The notes beneath the pieces were generated by a model. The model was given only the letters and a program-made list of their open reading frames with translations. It made no database searches and was not told the DNA's origin. A DNA stretch of 64,000 bases. Source: Desmodesmus armatus (taxonomy: Eukaryota > Chlorophyta > Chlorophyceae > Sphaeropleales > Scenedesmaceae). Positions 22,071 through 32,495 of this stretch are shown here, one piece after another. Positions within the stretch are counted from its first letter, which is position 1; every line of letters begins with the position of its first letter. Where the stretch lies: NCBI GenBank assembly GCA_007449985.2, contig VIIQ02000557.1:1-64000 (forward strand), written 5' to 3'. The position numbers and the translations under genes are program-made.

Positions 22071-24166
22071 CTGGGGGGGAGTGTTCTAGCACAGCAACAC
22101 CAGCAGCAGCACGCCCTGTCCATACTGGGGGGGAGTGCTCTAGCACAGCTACAACAGCAGCAGCACGCCCTGTCCATACTGGGGGGGAGTGCTCTAGCAC
22201 AGCTACACCAGCAGCAGCACGCCCTGTCCATACTGGGGGGGAGTGTGTTAGCACAGCAACACCAGCAGCAGCACGCCCTGTCCATACTGGGGGGAGTGCT
22301 CTAGCACAGCTACAACAGCAGCAGCACGCCCTGTCCATACTGGGGGGGAGTGCTCTAGCACAGCTACAACAGCAGCGGCACGCCCTGTCCATACTGGGGG
22401 GGAGTGCTCTAGCACAGCTACAACAGCAGCAGCACGCCCTGTCCATACTGGGGGGGAGTGCTCTAGCACAGCAACACCAGCAGCAGCACGCCCTGTCCAT
22501 ACTGGGGGGAGTGCTCTAGCACAGCAACACCAGCAGCAGCACGCCCTGTCCATACTGGGGGGGAGTGCTCTAGCACAGCAACACCAGCAGCAGCACGCCC
22601 TGTCCATACTGGGGGGGAGTGTGTTAGCACAGCAACACCAGCAGCAGCACGCCCTGTCCATACTGGGGGGGAGTGCTCTAGCACAGCAACACCAGCAGCA
22701 GCACGCCCTGTCCATACTGGGGGGGAGTGCTCTAGCACAGCTACACCAGCAGCAGCACGCCCTGTCCATACTGGGGGGGAGTGCTCTAGCACAGCTACAA
22801 CAGCAGCAGCACGCCCTGTCCATACTGGGGGGGAGTGCTCTAGCACAGCAACACCAGCAGCAGCACGCCCTGTCCATACTGGGGGGAGTGCTCTAGCACA
22901 GCAACACCAGCAGCAGCACGCCCTGTCCATACTGGGGGGGAGTGCTCTAGCACAGCAACACCAGCAGCAGCACGCCCTGTCCATACTGGGGGGGAGTGTG
23001 TTAGCACAGCAACACCAGCAGCAGCACGCCCTGTCCATACTGGGGGGGAGTGCTCTAGCACAGCAACACCAGCAGCAGCACGCCCTGTCCATACTGGGGG
23101 GGAGTGCTCTAGCACAGCTACACCAGCAGCAGCACGCCCTGTCCATACTGGGGGGGAGTGCTCTAGCACAGCTACAACAGCAGCAGCACGCCCTGTCCAT
23201 ACTGGGGGGGAGTGCTCTAGCACAGCTACACCAGCAGCAGCACGCCCTGTCCATACTGGGGGGGAGTGCTCTAGCACAGCTACAACAGCAGCAGCACGCC
23301 CTGTCCATACTGGGGGGGAGTGCTCTAGCACAGCAACACCAGCAGCAGCACGCCCTGTCCATACTGGGGGGAGTGCTCTAGCACAGCAACACCAGCAGCA
23401 GCACGCCCTGTCCATACTGGGGGGGAGTGCTCTAGCACAGCAACACCACCAGCAGCACGCCCTGTCCATACTGGGGGGGAGTGTGTTAGCACAGCAACAC
23501 CAGCAGCAGCACGCCCTGTCCATACTGGGGGGGAGTGCTCTAGCACAGCAACACCAGCAGCAGCACGCCCTGTCCATACTGGGGGGGAGTGCTCTAGCAC
23601 AGCTACAACAGCAGCAGCACGCCCTGTCCATACTGGGGGGGAGTGCTCTAGCACAGCAACAATAGCAGCAGCAGCACTCCCTGTCCATACTGGAGGGGAG
23701 TGTGTTAGCACAGCAACAACAGCAGCAGCACGCCCTGTCCATACTGGGGGGGAGTGTTCTAGCACAGCTACAACAGCAGCAGCACGCCCTGTCCATACTG
23801 GGGGGGAGTGTTCTAGCACAGCTACAACAGCAGCAGCACGCCCTGTCCATACTGGGGGGGAGTGCTCTAGCACAGCAACACCACCAGCAGCACGCCCTGT
23901 CCATACTGGGGGGAGTGTGTTAGCACAGCAACACCACCAGCAGCACGCCCTGTCCATACTGGGGGGGAGTGTGTTAGCACAGCAACACCAGCAGCAGCAC
24001 GCCCTGTCCATACTGGGGGGGAGTGTGTTAGCACAGCAACACCAGCAGCAGCACTCCCTGTCCATACTGGGGGGGAGTGTGTTAGCACAGCAACAATAGC
24101 AGCAGCAGCACGCCCTGTCGATACTGATGGGGAGTGTTCTAGCAGAGCAACAATAGCAGCAGCAGC
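22071..24166. repeat. 54-bp minisatellite, about 38 units, with higher-order organisation
   Basis: The unit is a run of 6-7 G, AGTGCTCTAGCACAGC, a CAA/CAG-rich block and GCCCTGTCCATACT. Most units are 54 bp. Units with six G are 53 bp and occur near 22285, 22503, 22879, 23368 and 23907. Variant units differ at CTCTAG versus GTTAG and at CAACACC, CTACACC or CTACAACAG. The order of variants between successive 53-bp units repeats, so blocks of 7 and 9 units were copied together. Each unit contains GTGCT-CT-AGCAC, a 5-bp inverted repeat. Because 54 is divisible by three and the unit lacks stops in several frames, long Cys-rich (18-residue MDRACCCWCCCARALPPS) and Gln-rich ORFs appear on both strands; these are a by-product. 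Confidence 0.95.
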
Positions 24167-24232
24167 AGTATATAACCAGCAGCAGCAGCACACGTCAAGG
24201 CTGGTCACGGGTGCAGCTGGTGGTGGGTGTGG

Positions 24233-24278
24233 GTCCCATTGTTGACTTCAATTCAATTGAAGTTCACTTTGGGACCGT
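24233..24278. repeat. Imperfect 22-bp inverted repeat
   Basis: The left arm starts GGTCCCATTGTTGACTTCAA and the right arm ends TTCACTTTGGGACC. About 18 of 22 positions pair, meeting at a TTCAATTCAATTGAA centre. It lies just beyond the 54-bp minisatellite. It might be a small transposon terminus or a hairpin; no partner copy was seen in the window. Confidence 0.6.
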
Positions 24279-25095
24279 CCACCACCACACCGTGATCGAC
24301 ACGTGCCTGCCCAGCCTGAAGCTGTGTGCTTTCTCCCCGTGGGGTCCTCATGGGCCCCCAAGGGATGTTTGGCCACGGCGTGGCTGGGAGTGTGTTGCCA
24401 ACAGTGCGCAGTGCGAGCAGCAATAGCAGCTTAGGCTGACAGCTCAAAGGTGATGCCGTATCAGCAGCATGCACTTGCACACTTGCTTGCATGCATCATG
24501 GGGGGGGCTGGTGGCCCTGTAGCAGTTCAATTCTGCTTCCCCCCAGCACAACCATTCACTTGTTGGCACAGCAGCGGACATACATGTGCCTTAATAAGAT
24601 CACTCCAACAGAACGTTGATGCCCCACAGCCTCATGACACCCAGATCTGCTGTCTGTGTTTGCTGCCTTGTTTCTTGGATTTGCTGCAAGCGAAACAGAC
24701 TGCTGCGGCTTCAACCTGCTTGCAGGGAATGACACAGACCCACCGGTGGTGTGGGGTGGCTGTGACAGCCCCCTGCGATTGTGCCTGCGGTTGTGCCTGC
24801 GGTTGCGCCTGCCCTGGCAGGCTGAGTTCCTTCCCTGAGGCTGATGTTAGCTGCAGCAGCACTGTTCTGGGAGGGTGGAGTTCAGGCTGATCAAGGCCCC
24901 CATAATGAAGCTGGTCTTTCGTTGCTTTGTGGATCCTCCCACTGTGGTAGGTGGAGCACAGGACACCTGCATGGTGTTTGCGGGCAGCAGCTGGAGCACT
25001 TGAAATTCTTGCAGCAGTTCTCTTGGATTGACGCCAAGTGTGTGTGATGCACTTTGAAGGGCAGACCCTTGTAAAATGCTGGCAGAGTCAGACAT
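24253..25095 (-). CDS. Unrecognised coding-like ORFs
   Basis: From ATG 25095 a frame reads LQSASHTLGVNPRELLQEFQ and later TTVGGSTKQRKTSFIMGALI, stopping at 24847. An overlapping frame (24862-24632) reads LTSASGKELSLPGQAQPQAQ, then a CVIPCKQVEAAAVCFACSKS segment. A third (24492-24253) ends with GPMRTPRGESTQLQAGQARV and DGPKVNFN. The amino-acid composition is more protein-like than the surroundings. The first two frames would join by a one-base shift or by splicing near 24855. No domain is recognised; this could be a small gene or a decayed one. Confidence 0.27.
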
Positions 25096-26181
25096 CCAGC
25101 ACAGTGATGCGCCGTCCCACAGTTGGTGTCTTCATGCAACACAGCATGGTAACAATCCTCTGACCTCAGCCTTCAATGCATGCACAGAATGGGGATGTGT
25201 GTGAAGAAGTGAGTCTCCATTGTGATGCAGAATTCTTCTTGAAGAAGCCTTTGATGCAAAACTGCCGAAGGAGCTGTGCAGCAGCCCAGCCTGCAAAGTC
25301 TGGCTACTGCACCCTACTGCGTAGGTATGTTGTATGGCACATGTTGTGCTGCAAACCCCAACTCTGCTGCAGGCCAAGCTTTCTCCTGCACCTGTCTACG
25401 GGCGCATTGCTTTGTCACTTCCGCATACATCTGAGCAAGGTTACAATGTAGATGACATAACACAGGTAGGACATCCCCTGCTTAAACCCTGCAATGCATT
25501 GCTGCCTACTCATGGATAAAAGCCACAACAGCGCGCTGCCAAGCAGGGCTGGTTCCAAAACCCCACACAGTGTGGTACACATTGACACAACACCCAGTAC
25601 AACAGCAGCTTGCCACAGAGGATGGCAGAGCAACTGTGTGCAACGTAGTATACATGACAGCCTGATGTTTCCCTGCACATGCAGGCTGCAAACACACCCT
25701 GCCCCTACACAGCAACTTACAAACTTCCCCTGCTCTTTGAAGCTGGAGCAAAAGGACAAGAATGAACACACCCGCTGACAAAACTGCGTGCATGATGCAC
25801 AGGATGAAAATGCCTAGGCTCTGCATGCTTGCCAAGAGCTCTTACAGAATGCAGGCCAGTGTGACAACGGGAGACCTGATGGGGGAAGGGCCTATGTGAA
25901 AAGAGGAAGCCTCCACATGGCCACGTGAACAAAACTGTGCAGGCTTACACAGCACTCATTGCCTCCAGGAAAGTAGACGCACACATCCCTGATGAGTGCT
26001 GTTTCCATCAGCAAAAACACCAGAAGCCACCAGACACCACCAGAGAACACACACTGCTACAGCATGCAGCAGCTCAAGGCAGTGGCGTGCTGATACCAAC
26101 ACTGCCACTCCCAATTGCAATCAGAGCAACCCACACATACTGCAATCTGCTCCCAACAGCCGAAGCTGCCTCCATTGTCCC
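25096..26181. other. Intergenic downstream of malate synthase
   Basis: No gene is supported. On the minus strand TGTAA motifs fall at 25945-25949 and 25842-25846, about 235 and 335 nt beyond the malate synthase stop, and are candidates for its polyadenylation signal. Confidence 0.45.
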
Positions 26182-29100
26182 TCACAGGTTGGGCCTGGCG
26201 GTTGCTGTGACGATATGGTCGTAGCACAGGTTTGTCAGGAAGTCTGCATAGTCCCTGCCGGCGATGGTGCCTGCCAGCAGCTGCCGTGCCAGGTCGTACT
26301 TGCTCTGCGCGTATGCGGCATCTCCAAGTGCCCTGTACATGCGATAGCAGTCACACAGGGGCACCGCAGTTGCAGTCAGACACAGTAACAGGCAGTGCAG
26401 CAGGCCTTGCCCTGCAGTCACACACGCTGAGCTCGCATGCTGCGCTAGACAGAAAGGGTATCATGCCTGACGCCATGATACATGTGATGTGCCCTACTGC
26501 CCCTGATTCCTGCCACTACAACTGCCCCCAGCTTACTTGTTCTACATGGCTCTTACCACAAGCACCCAGCTGTCCACGTCGCGTGTACACAAACAATGCT
26601 CGCACCCATAGCATGCGCCGCCTGTGCCGCCTGCTCACCTCCTGAATGCCTGTGTCTCCTCGTCCAGCAGCTGTGCCACCCATGATGCAGTGACGGTCTG
26701 GCCCTCAGCGGTGCGCGCCCCGTGGCGCACCCACTGCCACAGCTGGCTGCGGCTGATCTCAGCAGTGGCAGCGTCCTCCATCAGGTTGTGGATGGGCACA
26801 CAGCCAACACCTCTGCAGGGCAGTAATGGTAGTAGCAAGCAGCAAGCAGCAAGTGAGGCTGGTGTGCTGGCTCCTCCTGTATATGAGGAAACAGCGTACT
26901 GATTGCAACACATCTGCACAAGATGCGCGACATGATATATGTGTGCGTGGCGCTGGCAACCTTATGGCGGCTTGTTGGGAAACATGAAGCCATGCAGGAT
27001 CTTGCCATGACAGGTTCGACATTGCCTTGAAAACGCGGCCATCCGAGTCACCCTCAACATCAAGTCACGACCCTTACCTGAGCCATGACTCCATGTATGC
27101 CAGTGCCACGTGCAGGTTGCCCCTCACCCCCGCCTCGGTGATGGATCCAGGCATGCCCCTGATGTTGAGCAGGTCTGCAGCAGTGATCTTCACATCCTCA
27201 CGACGCCTGCAGAGACAGCAGGGGACACGCAAGGGTTCAGCAGTACTCAAACCCACTCTACAACACTTGTGCTCTTTGGGCAACATGTGGCAGCTGCTGG
27301 TATGCCAGCATGACACAGGTCCTGTACAGGACATGTCAACAGCAGCCTGTCTGTTGAGCAGTCTGAAGGGAACCTGTTGCACAGGCCTGCTGCAACAGCA
27401 AGCCAAGTGGCTTCAGCACCAAACCTGCAATTGAGCCTGCCAGCATACGACACCATGTGCTTGACAGGAAACTGCCACAGCCTGAACACAGCCTGAACAC
27501 ACGACATGCTCTACTGATGTACTGCAAAAGACTCTTCGACTGCGTACCTGAACAGCTGGTTGCACTGTGGCATGAACTCGTTGTACTGCTCCATGGCCAC
27601 CCCCACCAGCGCTGGGTGAGCCACCCAGGAGCCGTCATGACCCGCCTTCACCTCACGCTGCTTGTCAGCACGGACCTGCAGGACAGGTGAAGTGCAGCCA
27701 GCACAGCACGCAAAATCATCATGTGATGTAGCTGACAATTTTTGGGCGGGAAAACATGCTGCTGCTGCTGCTTTCAAGAAATCTGAAACCCAAGAGCAGT
27801 TGCGCCAGCGCAGCGTGCTGCTACCTGCTTGATGTGTTGAGCATCAATTGTGTGCCGAAGTGGCAGCCGCTCTGCAGACCCACCTTGTTGAGTGCTGCCT
27901 CGTTTGCTGCTGGGTCGTTCTTGATGGGGATCTGTGCCGCCATGCCGCCCATGGCATGCACACTGCGCTTGTGGCAGGTCTTGATCAGCAGCTGCACGTA
28001 GGCATCCATGAAGGGGCTGGTCATCGTCACGTCAACCCTGCAGCAACACATGACACAGACGCAACAGCAGGTTATGATTCCAACCCACGCCGCAATCAGC
28101 CTTGTCAGCAGCGCCTGCAACATACCTCCTCGCGCCAAATCAGCCGACAAACAAGCCTTATTGCGCTGCGGAACATGTTTGCTGTGGCACGGTCTGCAAA
28201 AAATCAGATGGCGGCCACACCGTCACAACGGCAAGCTGCGGTGCCTAGTGCCTCGAGTTCAACAGGCATGAGGGCTTTTGGTTCCACCCAAGCAGCCTGG
28301 GAGGGGTGTCCTCACCTGTTTGGCAGCACCATGCTTGAGTGGTTCCTGAACTTCTTAATGAAGCTGAAAATGTAGTCCCAGCGCCCACAGTTGAGCCCAG
28401 CAGAGTGCTGACGCAGCTCATAGATGATCTCCTCCATCTCAAAGGCAGCGGTGATGGTCTCAATCAGCACAGTCGCACGGATGGTGCCACGGGGGACTCC
28501 CAGCTGGTCTGTGTGGGTGGAGGGGGGGGGAGACAGCAAGGAAGAGCATAATTCAGTTCGAGGAACCTGATGAGGACAGCGGTGATGGTGTCAATCAGCA
28601 CAGACGCACGGATGGTGCCACGGGGGACACCCAGCTGGTCTGGGCGGGTGAGGGGGTGGGGATGGGGGCGGGGGGGGGGGGAGGGGGCAGCAAGGAAGTA
28701 CAAAGGTCAGTGCGAGAAGCACGATGAGACCACACTTACGGACCAACATCCATCAGAGGCTGGCAGAACCTGTATCAACAACCTTGCCACCTCCCCTTGC
28801 CCCAACCACCAGGCATGCGTGCAACCACATGAGACTGCGGGGCCAACATCAAAAGCCTCCTCCCCCCCCCCTCTCACCCGCCTTAGCTCATCCTGTGCCA
28901 AGTTGAACACGTCGTTTCAGAGCCGCGCATGTTGCTGGCTTGCAAGTGGTCACACACACGACTTCGGTGGCAGCACCAAACAGCACTACTCAAAATCTGT
29001 TGCAAAGCCCCCCCTCACCCTGTGCCAGGTTGAACACGTCGTTCCAGAGCCGTGCCTCCAGGTGGCTCTCCATCTTGGGCAGGTAGAAGTAGGGACCATA

Positions 29101-31029
29101 GCCACGCGACACACTCTCACGCGCATTGTGGAAGAAGAACAAACCGAAGTCAAACAGGGAGGCACTGCATGCAGCAGCACAAGGCACAGCACCGCCAACG
29201 ACGTCAGCAGCAGTTTACAGCCACCCAGCTTTCAGATAACATCTTGAATTAGTGAGCTGCCACAAGACCACGCCAATGCAGGCTACACAGCTATAAACAA
29301 ACTGTCCACAGAAAACTGCATGGTGGCTGTGTAACTGCGATAATGACAACACGTGTGTGGCACCAGCACGCAGGCGCATTACGCCCTTAGAGTTGATGCA
29401 GTCGCAGGGGGCCCTAGCTGTGTGCCTTGCTGCAATGTACGCATGTATGCATGTGTGTGCGCCCTGCCTGTGTGTCTCACCTGACGGGCTCCCCGTCCAC
29501 CATCATGTGCTTCTCCTCCATGTGCCAGCCGCGGGGGCGAACCAGCAGCGTGGCCAGCTGGTGCTCAGGCTTCAGCCTGCAGGGAGGGAGAGGGGGCACG
29601 GGGGTGGGGGTGCGTCTTGTGTTGATGGTGTAAGGTTGGGGGGAGGGGGAGGGGGTGAAGGACATCATGATGGTGGCGGTGGCACGAGGGGTCGGGGTGT
29701 CTGAATACGCAAGCTGGGGCCACACCTCATCATGTGCATCACTTGGGTGTTGTCAGACTTTTCAGCAGACAAGTAGCATTGGTTGTATTGTGAATGGGGT
29801 GGCCACTCATCTGCGTACTGCTGACAGCAGCCATAAGCGTGCAATACATGTGTGGTGTTGTGTGCAGCCTGCCTCATGACAGCCCGACCACCCACCCACC
29901 CATTCACCTGTACTCCTTCTGTGGTGTACGCACACTGATGCTGCGGTTGACTGCATCCCTCAGGTTCACCTGCCCATCCAGGTTGTTCCACCAGGTGGGC
30001 GCATTGGAATCTGCAGTGGGAAGGAGGGGCAGAGCCGGGGGGGGGGGCAGGACTGTGTTGGGGACAGGCAGGAATGTGTGTTGTGGTGGTGATTAGGTGT
30101 GGCTGCTGTACTATGCCTTGCATGCAGTCACCAACTCAGCTGCCCAAGCAACCCGCCTGTCACTACTGTGGGTGCTGCAGCTGGCAGCTGCTGTGGTGAT
30201 GGCTGGCAGGGCCTGCATGCAGGTAAGGTGCGCTTCACAGGGGAATAGACCTGTTGCAATGGCGATGCATGCAGGTCCTGGGTGCTGCTGCTCACCCTCA
30301 AAGTCAGCCATAAATTGTGTGGCTCCGCTGTTGAGTGCATTGATGACCATCTTGCGGTCCACAGGGCCTGTGATCTCCACACGGCGGTCAACCATCCCTG
30401 GAGCTGGCACAGGGCCCTGCCATGTTGGGTCAGCACGGATGCCTGCTGTCTCGGGCAGGAAGTCTGCGGTGGTTGAAGGCAGAAGGACGTGGATGAGTTC
30501 AGACTGCTACTGGAAAGTTTGCTGTTGGGTTACTGTTGACTGGTGATGCTGAGTTGGCACCTTGCAAAATGTGCTGTGGAGTGCTGCACACCGATGAACG
30601 TGGATCCACTGACTGCTGAAATAACTAATGCGACTGATTTTGCCTACCCAGGGGAACTCCAGCATCGATTTCATACTGTCGTGTCACGCGCCGGGCCAGC
30701 AGCTCCTTCCTCCGGTTGTTGAAGCACCGGTTCAGCGTCGCAACAAACGTTTGAGCCTCCACTGAAAGGATCTTGGCCTGCTCGGGGCCGTCCACGGGCC
30801 CCAGGATCTGGCAACCGGGTGCCTGAGCGATTGGCATGTTTGCTGCTGTCTCCTTCAATGTCAACAGCTGCTGAAACCTCTGAGCAGGGGTGAAAGACTC
30901 AACAAGTTGAGTTGCAGTTGCCGTTGCACCCATCCTTGCCGTTTTCAGACGAGTGTCACGCCGTTGGCTGACGGGGCAGTTGTTTGACTGCGGTAGGAGG
31001 GTGCGGTGAATGCTCGACAGAAGGCTCAT
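26182..31029 (-). CDS. MLS: Malate synthase (glyoxylate cycle), 11 exons
   Basis: Condenses glyoxylate and acetyl-CoA to malate. Minus-strand exons: 31029-30648, 30463-30296, 30010-29908, 29576-29481, 29164-29019, 28508-28316, 28037-27884, 27675-27548, 27206-27078, 26812-26639, 26332-26182. The sum is 1824 nt, 607 residues, with all phases consistent. The PROSITE-type signature is complete ([16 protein letters not shown]). Other hallmarks are [46 protein letters not shown] (catalytic Arg region), [18 protein letters not shown] and [11 protein letters not shown]. The start is ATG 31029; the codon upstream in frame is GTG. About 45 N-terminal residues precede the conserved core. The C-terminus is TATARPNL, not a canonical PTS1, and no PTS2 nonapeptide is evident. 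The intron between exons 5 and 6 carries vestigial copies of both flanking exon ends. The gene itself appears intact. Confidence 0.96.
28577..28643 (-). pseudogene. Vestigial copy of malate synthase exon 6, 5' half
   Basis: Inside intron 5 this segment repeats the acceptor and first ~22 codons of exon 6 (reads [19 protein letters not shown]) at an offset of 131 bp from the functional exon at 28446-28508. Differences are few, including T to S and E to D changes. After that it diverges; a weak donor (ATCAG|GTTCC) follows. If included in mRNA it would disrupt the reading order of the enzyme. Confidence 0.85.
28893..28928 (-). pseudogene. Vestigial copy of malate synthase exon 5, 3' end
   Basis: The 36 bases match the end of exon 5 at 29020-29055 with about three mismatches, encoding the NDVFNLAQ region. 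It lies 127 bp away on the intron side. Together with the exon 6 copy it shows that the exon 5 end, intron and exon 6 beginning were duplicated in tandem. Confidence 0.8.
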
Positions 31030-32058
31030 GGTGGTCACCAAACACCCTCGAATGCTGACATCTTATGCCTGGTCATATAGGAGTGTTACAGGCAGCAATC
31101 TGGCCATTACTCGGTGTCATCATAGCCACCTCAGCAGTAACCAGCACAGGTCGCACAACTGGCTGGCACGATGGATTGAACATATCATGAATGCGGTGGA
31201 ATGACCATTTGGATGACCAAAGTCACTGCAGCTTCGCTTTGCACTCCAGCAAATTCATGACATGCACAGTCTAGACCAGATCTGCAGATCATGGGTCACA
31301 TGGCATGTGCAGAAACTGCAGGCTTTTGTACAGGTAACTGGAATCCATGCATCCTGATCCATGTGCCAAAAATCAACTTATTACAGCTGAGGGGCCGTGC
31401 TGCGTGCTTGCAGCGAGCCTGGCAGGGCCTCATTGCCACAACCAGCACATGGTGCCAAGGGAATGTGCATAGACACTTGTTGCAGCACCCACACTGCAAA
31501 CTCCGTGCTTTCAACGGCGCCAACCAGGGGTAGTAACCTTACTATCCCTGGCGCCAACATGCGTGAATCACTGTGCAGCACAGAATGCCTGCAGAGACAA
31601 CAAGTATGCGGGACAGCCAGGCAGATGCTAGACCATAGCAATGCATCTCCGTTGAAGCCAACTTGTGCAAGCGCACTTGTTGATACCAGCGTGCAGGTTG
31701 CGCGCTGGAACAGCTGCCAAACAAAACGCCATTGCTTCCCAGCTGCCGTGCATGCACCCATGTCTTGTGCAACACACCCACATGCACATTGCTGCACACC
31801 TACGCAACAACTGGGGCCGATCTCCGAACATAGTATACACACGAATACCCCTACCTCGTGCATCAACACCTGGAACACACGCTCACCCCATTAGATGATC
31901 AATCCAATGCTGCAAAACAAGCTCGACACTGCACCAACAGCGTGAACAGCAACACCCATCAAGCTCTTTCTTACAAGTGCAGAAGCAACCACACCTTTGC
32001 CCAAGCATGTGAGACATGCCCTCCCATTCCAACACCCCCTATCAAATCACACCCCACA
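31030..32058. other. Intergenic, includes malate synthase promoter and GST 3' end
   Basis: Open frames on both strands at 31381-31894 have no recognisable content and overlap each other completely, which argues against coding. On the minus strand TGTAA lies at 31971-31975, about 85 nt after the GST stop, a good polyadenylation candidate. Confidence 0.45.
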
Positions 32059-32455
32059 TCACAGCTTGGAGGGGGACTGGCTCCTGCCTGCCGCTTGCTT
32101 GTCCCCGCCTGCCCCCAATCGGTGCACAGCAGCCCTGAGCTTGCTGTGTGCGTCATCGTACACCGCGTGTCCCACTGTGTGCCGCACCCGCTGCATCCAG
32201 TTGGAAATGATGGGGTGGGCTGCAACAGCTGGTCAAGCTGGGGGCTGGAGGGCTCAGCGACCATCATGCTGCAGCAGCAGCAGCAGCAGTGGTGGCAGCA
32301 GCACAAAGAAGAGGACGTTGGCGTCTTGGCTTGGCACCTTCAAAGCAAATCCCGACCCCTGCTAGTAAGTAGGTAAGTGCCTACGCCTATGGTAAGTGCC
32401 TACGCCTATTTTGAACCACTGGCAGAGGGGTGTGCATGTTCAGCATGCTGGACTT

Positions 32456-32495
<40 letters not shown>

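Noticed and set aside
22071..24166. Long Cys-rich (up to 354 codons) and Gln-rich ORFs in the repeat array
   Set aside because: The unit length is a multiple of three and stop-free in several frames on both strands, so openness is automatic. Units of 53 bp break the frame, which selection on a protein would prevent.
22071..24166. CRISPR array
   Set aside because: Units are contiguous with no unique spacers, and the genome is eukaryotic.
31381..31894. Two fully overlapping ~165-codon ORFs on opposite strands
   Set aside because: No domain, no splice context, and complete antisense overlap in compositionally simple DNA.
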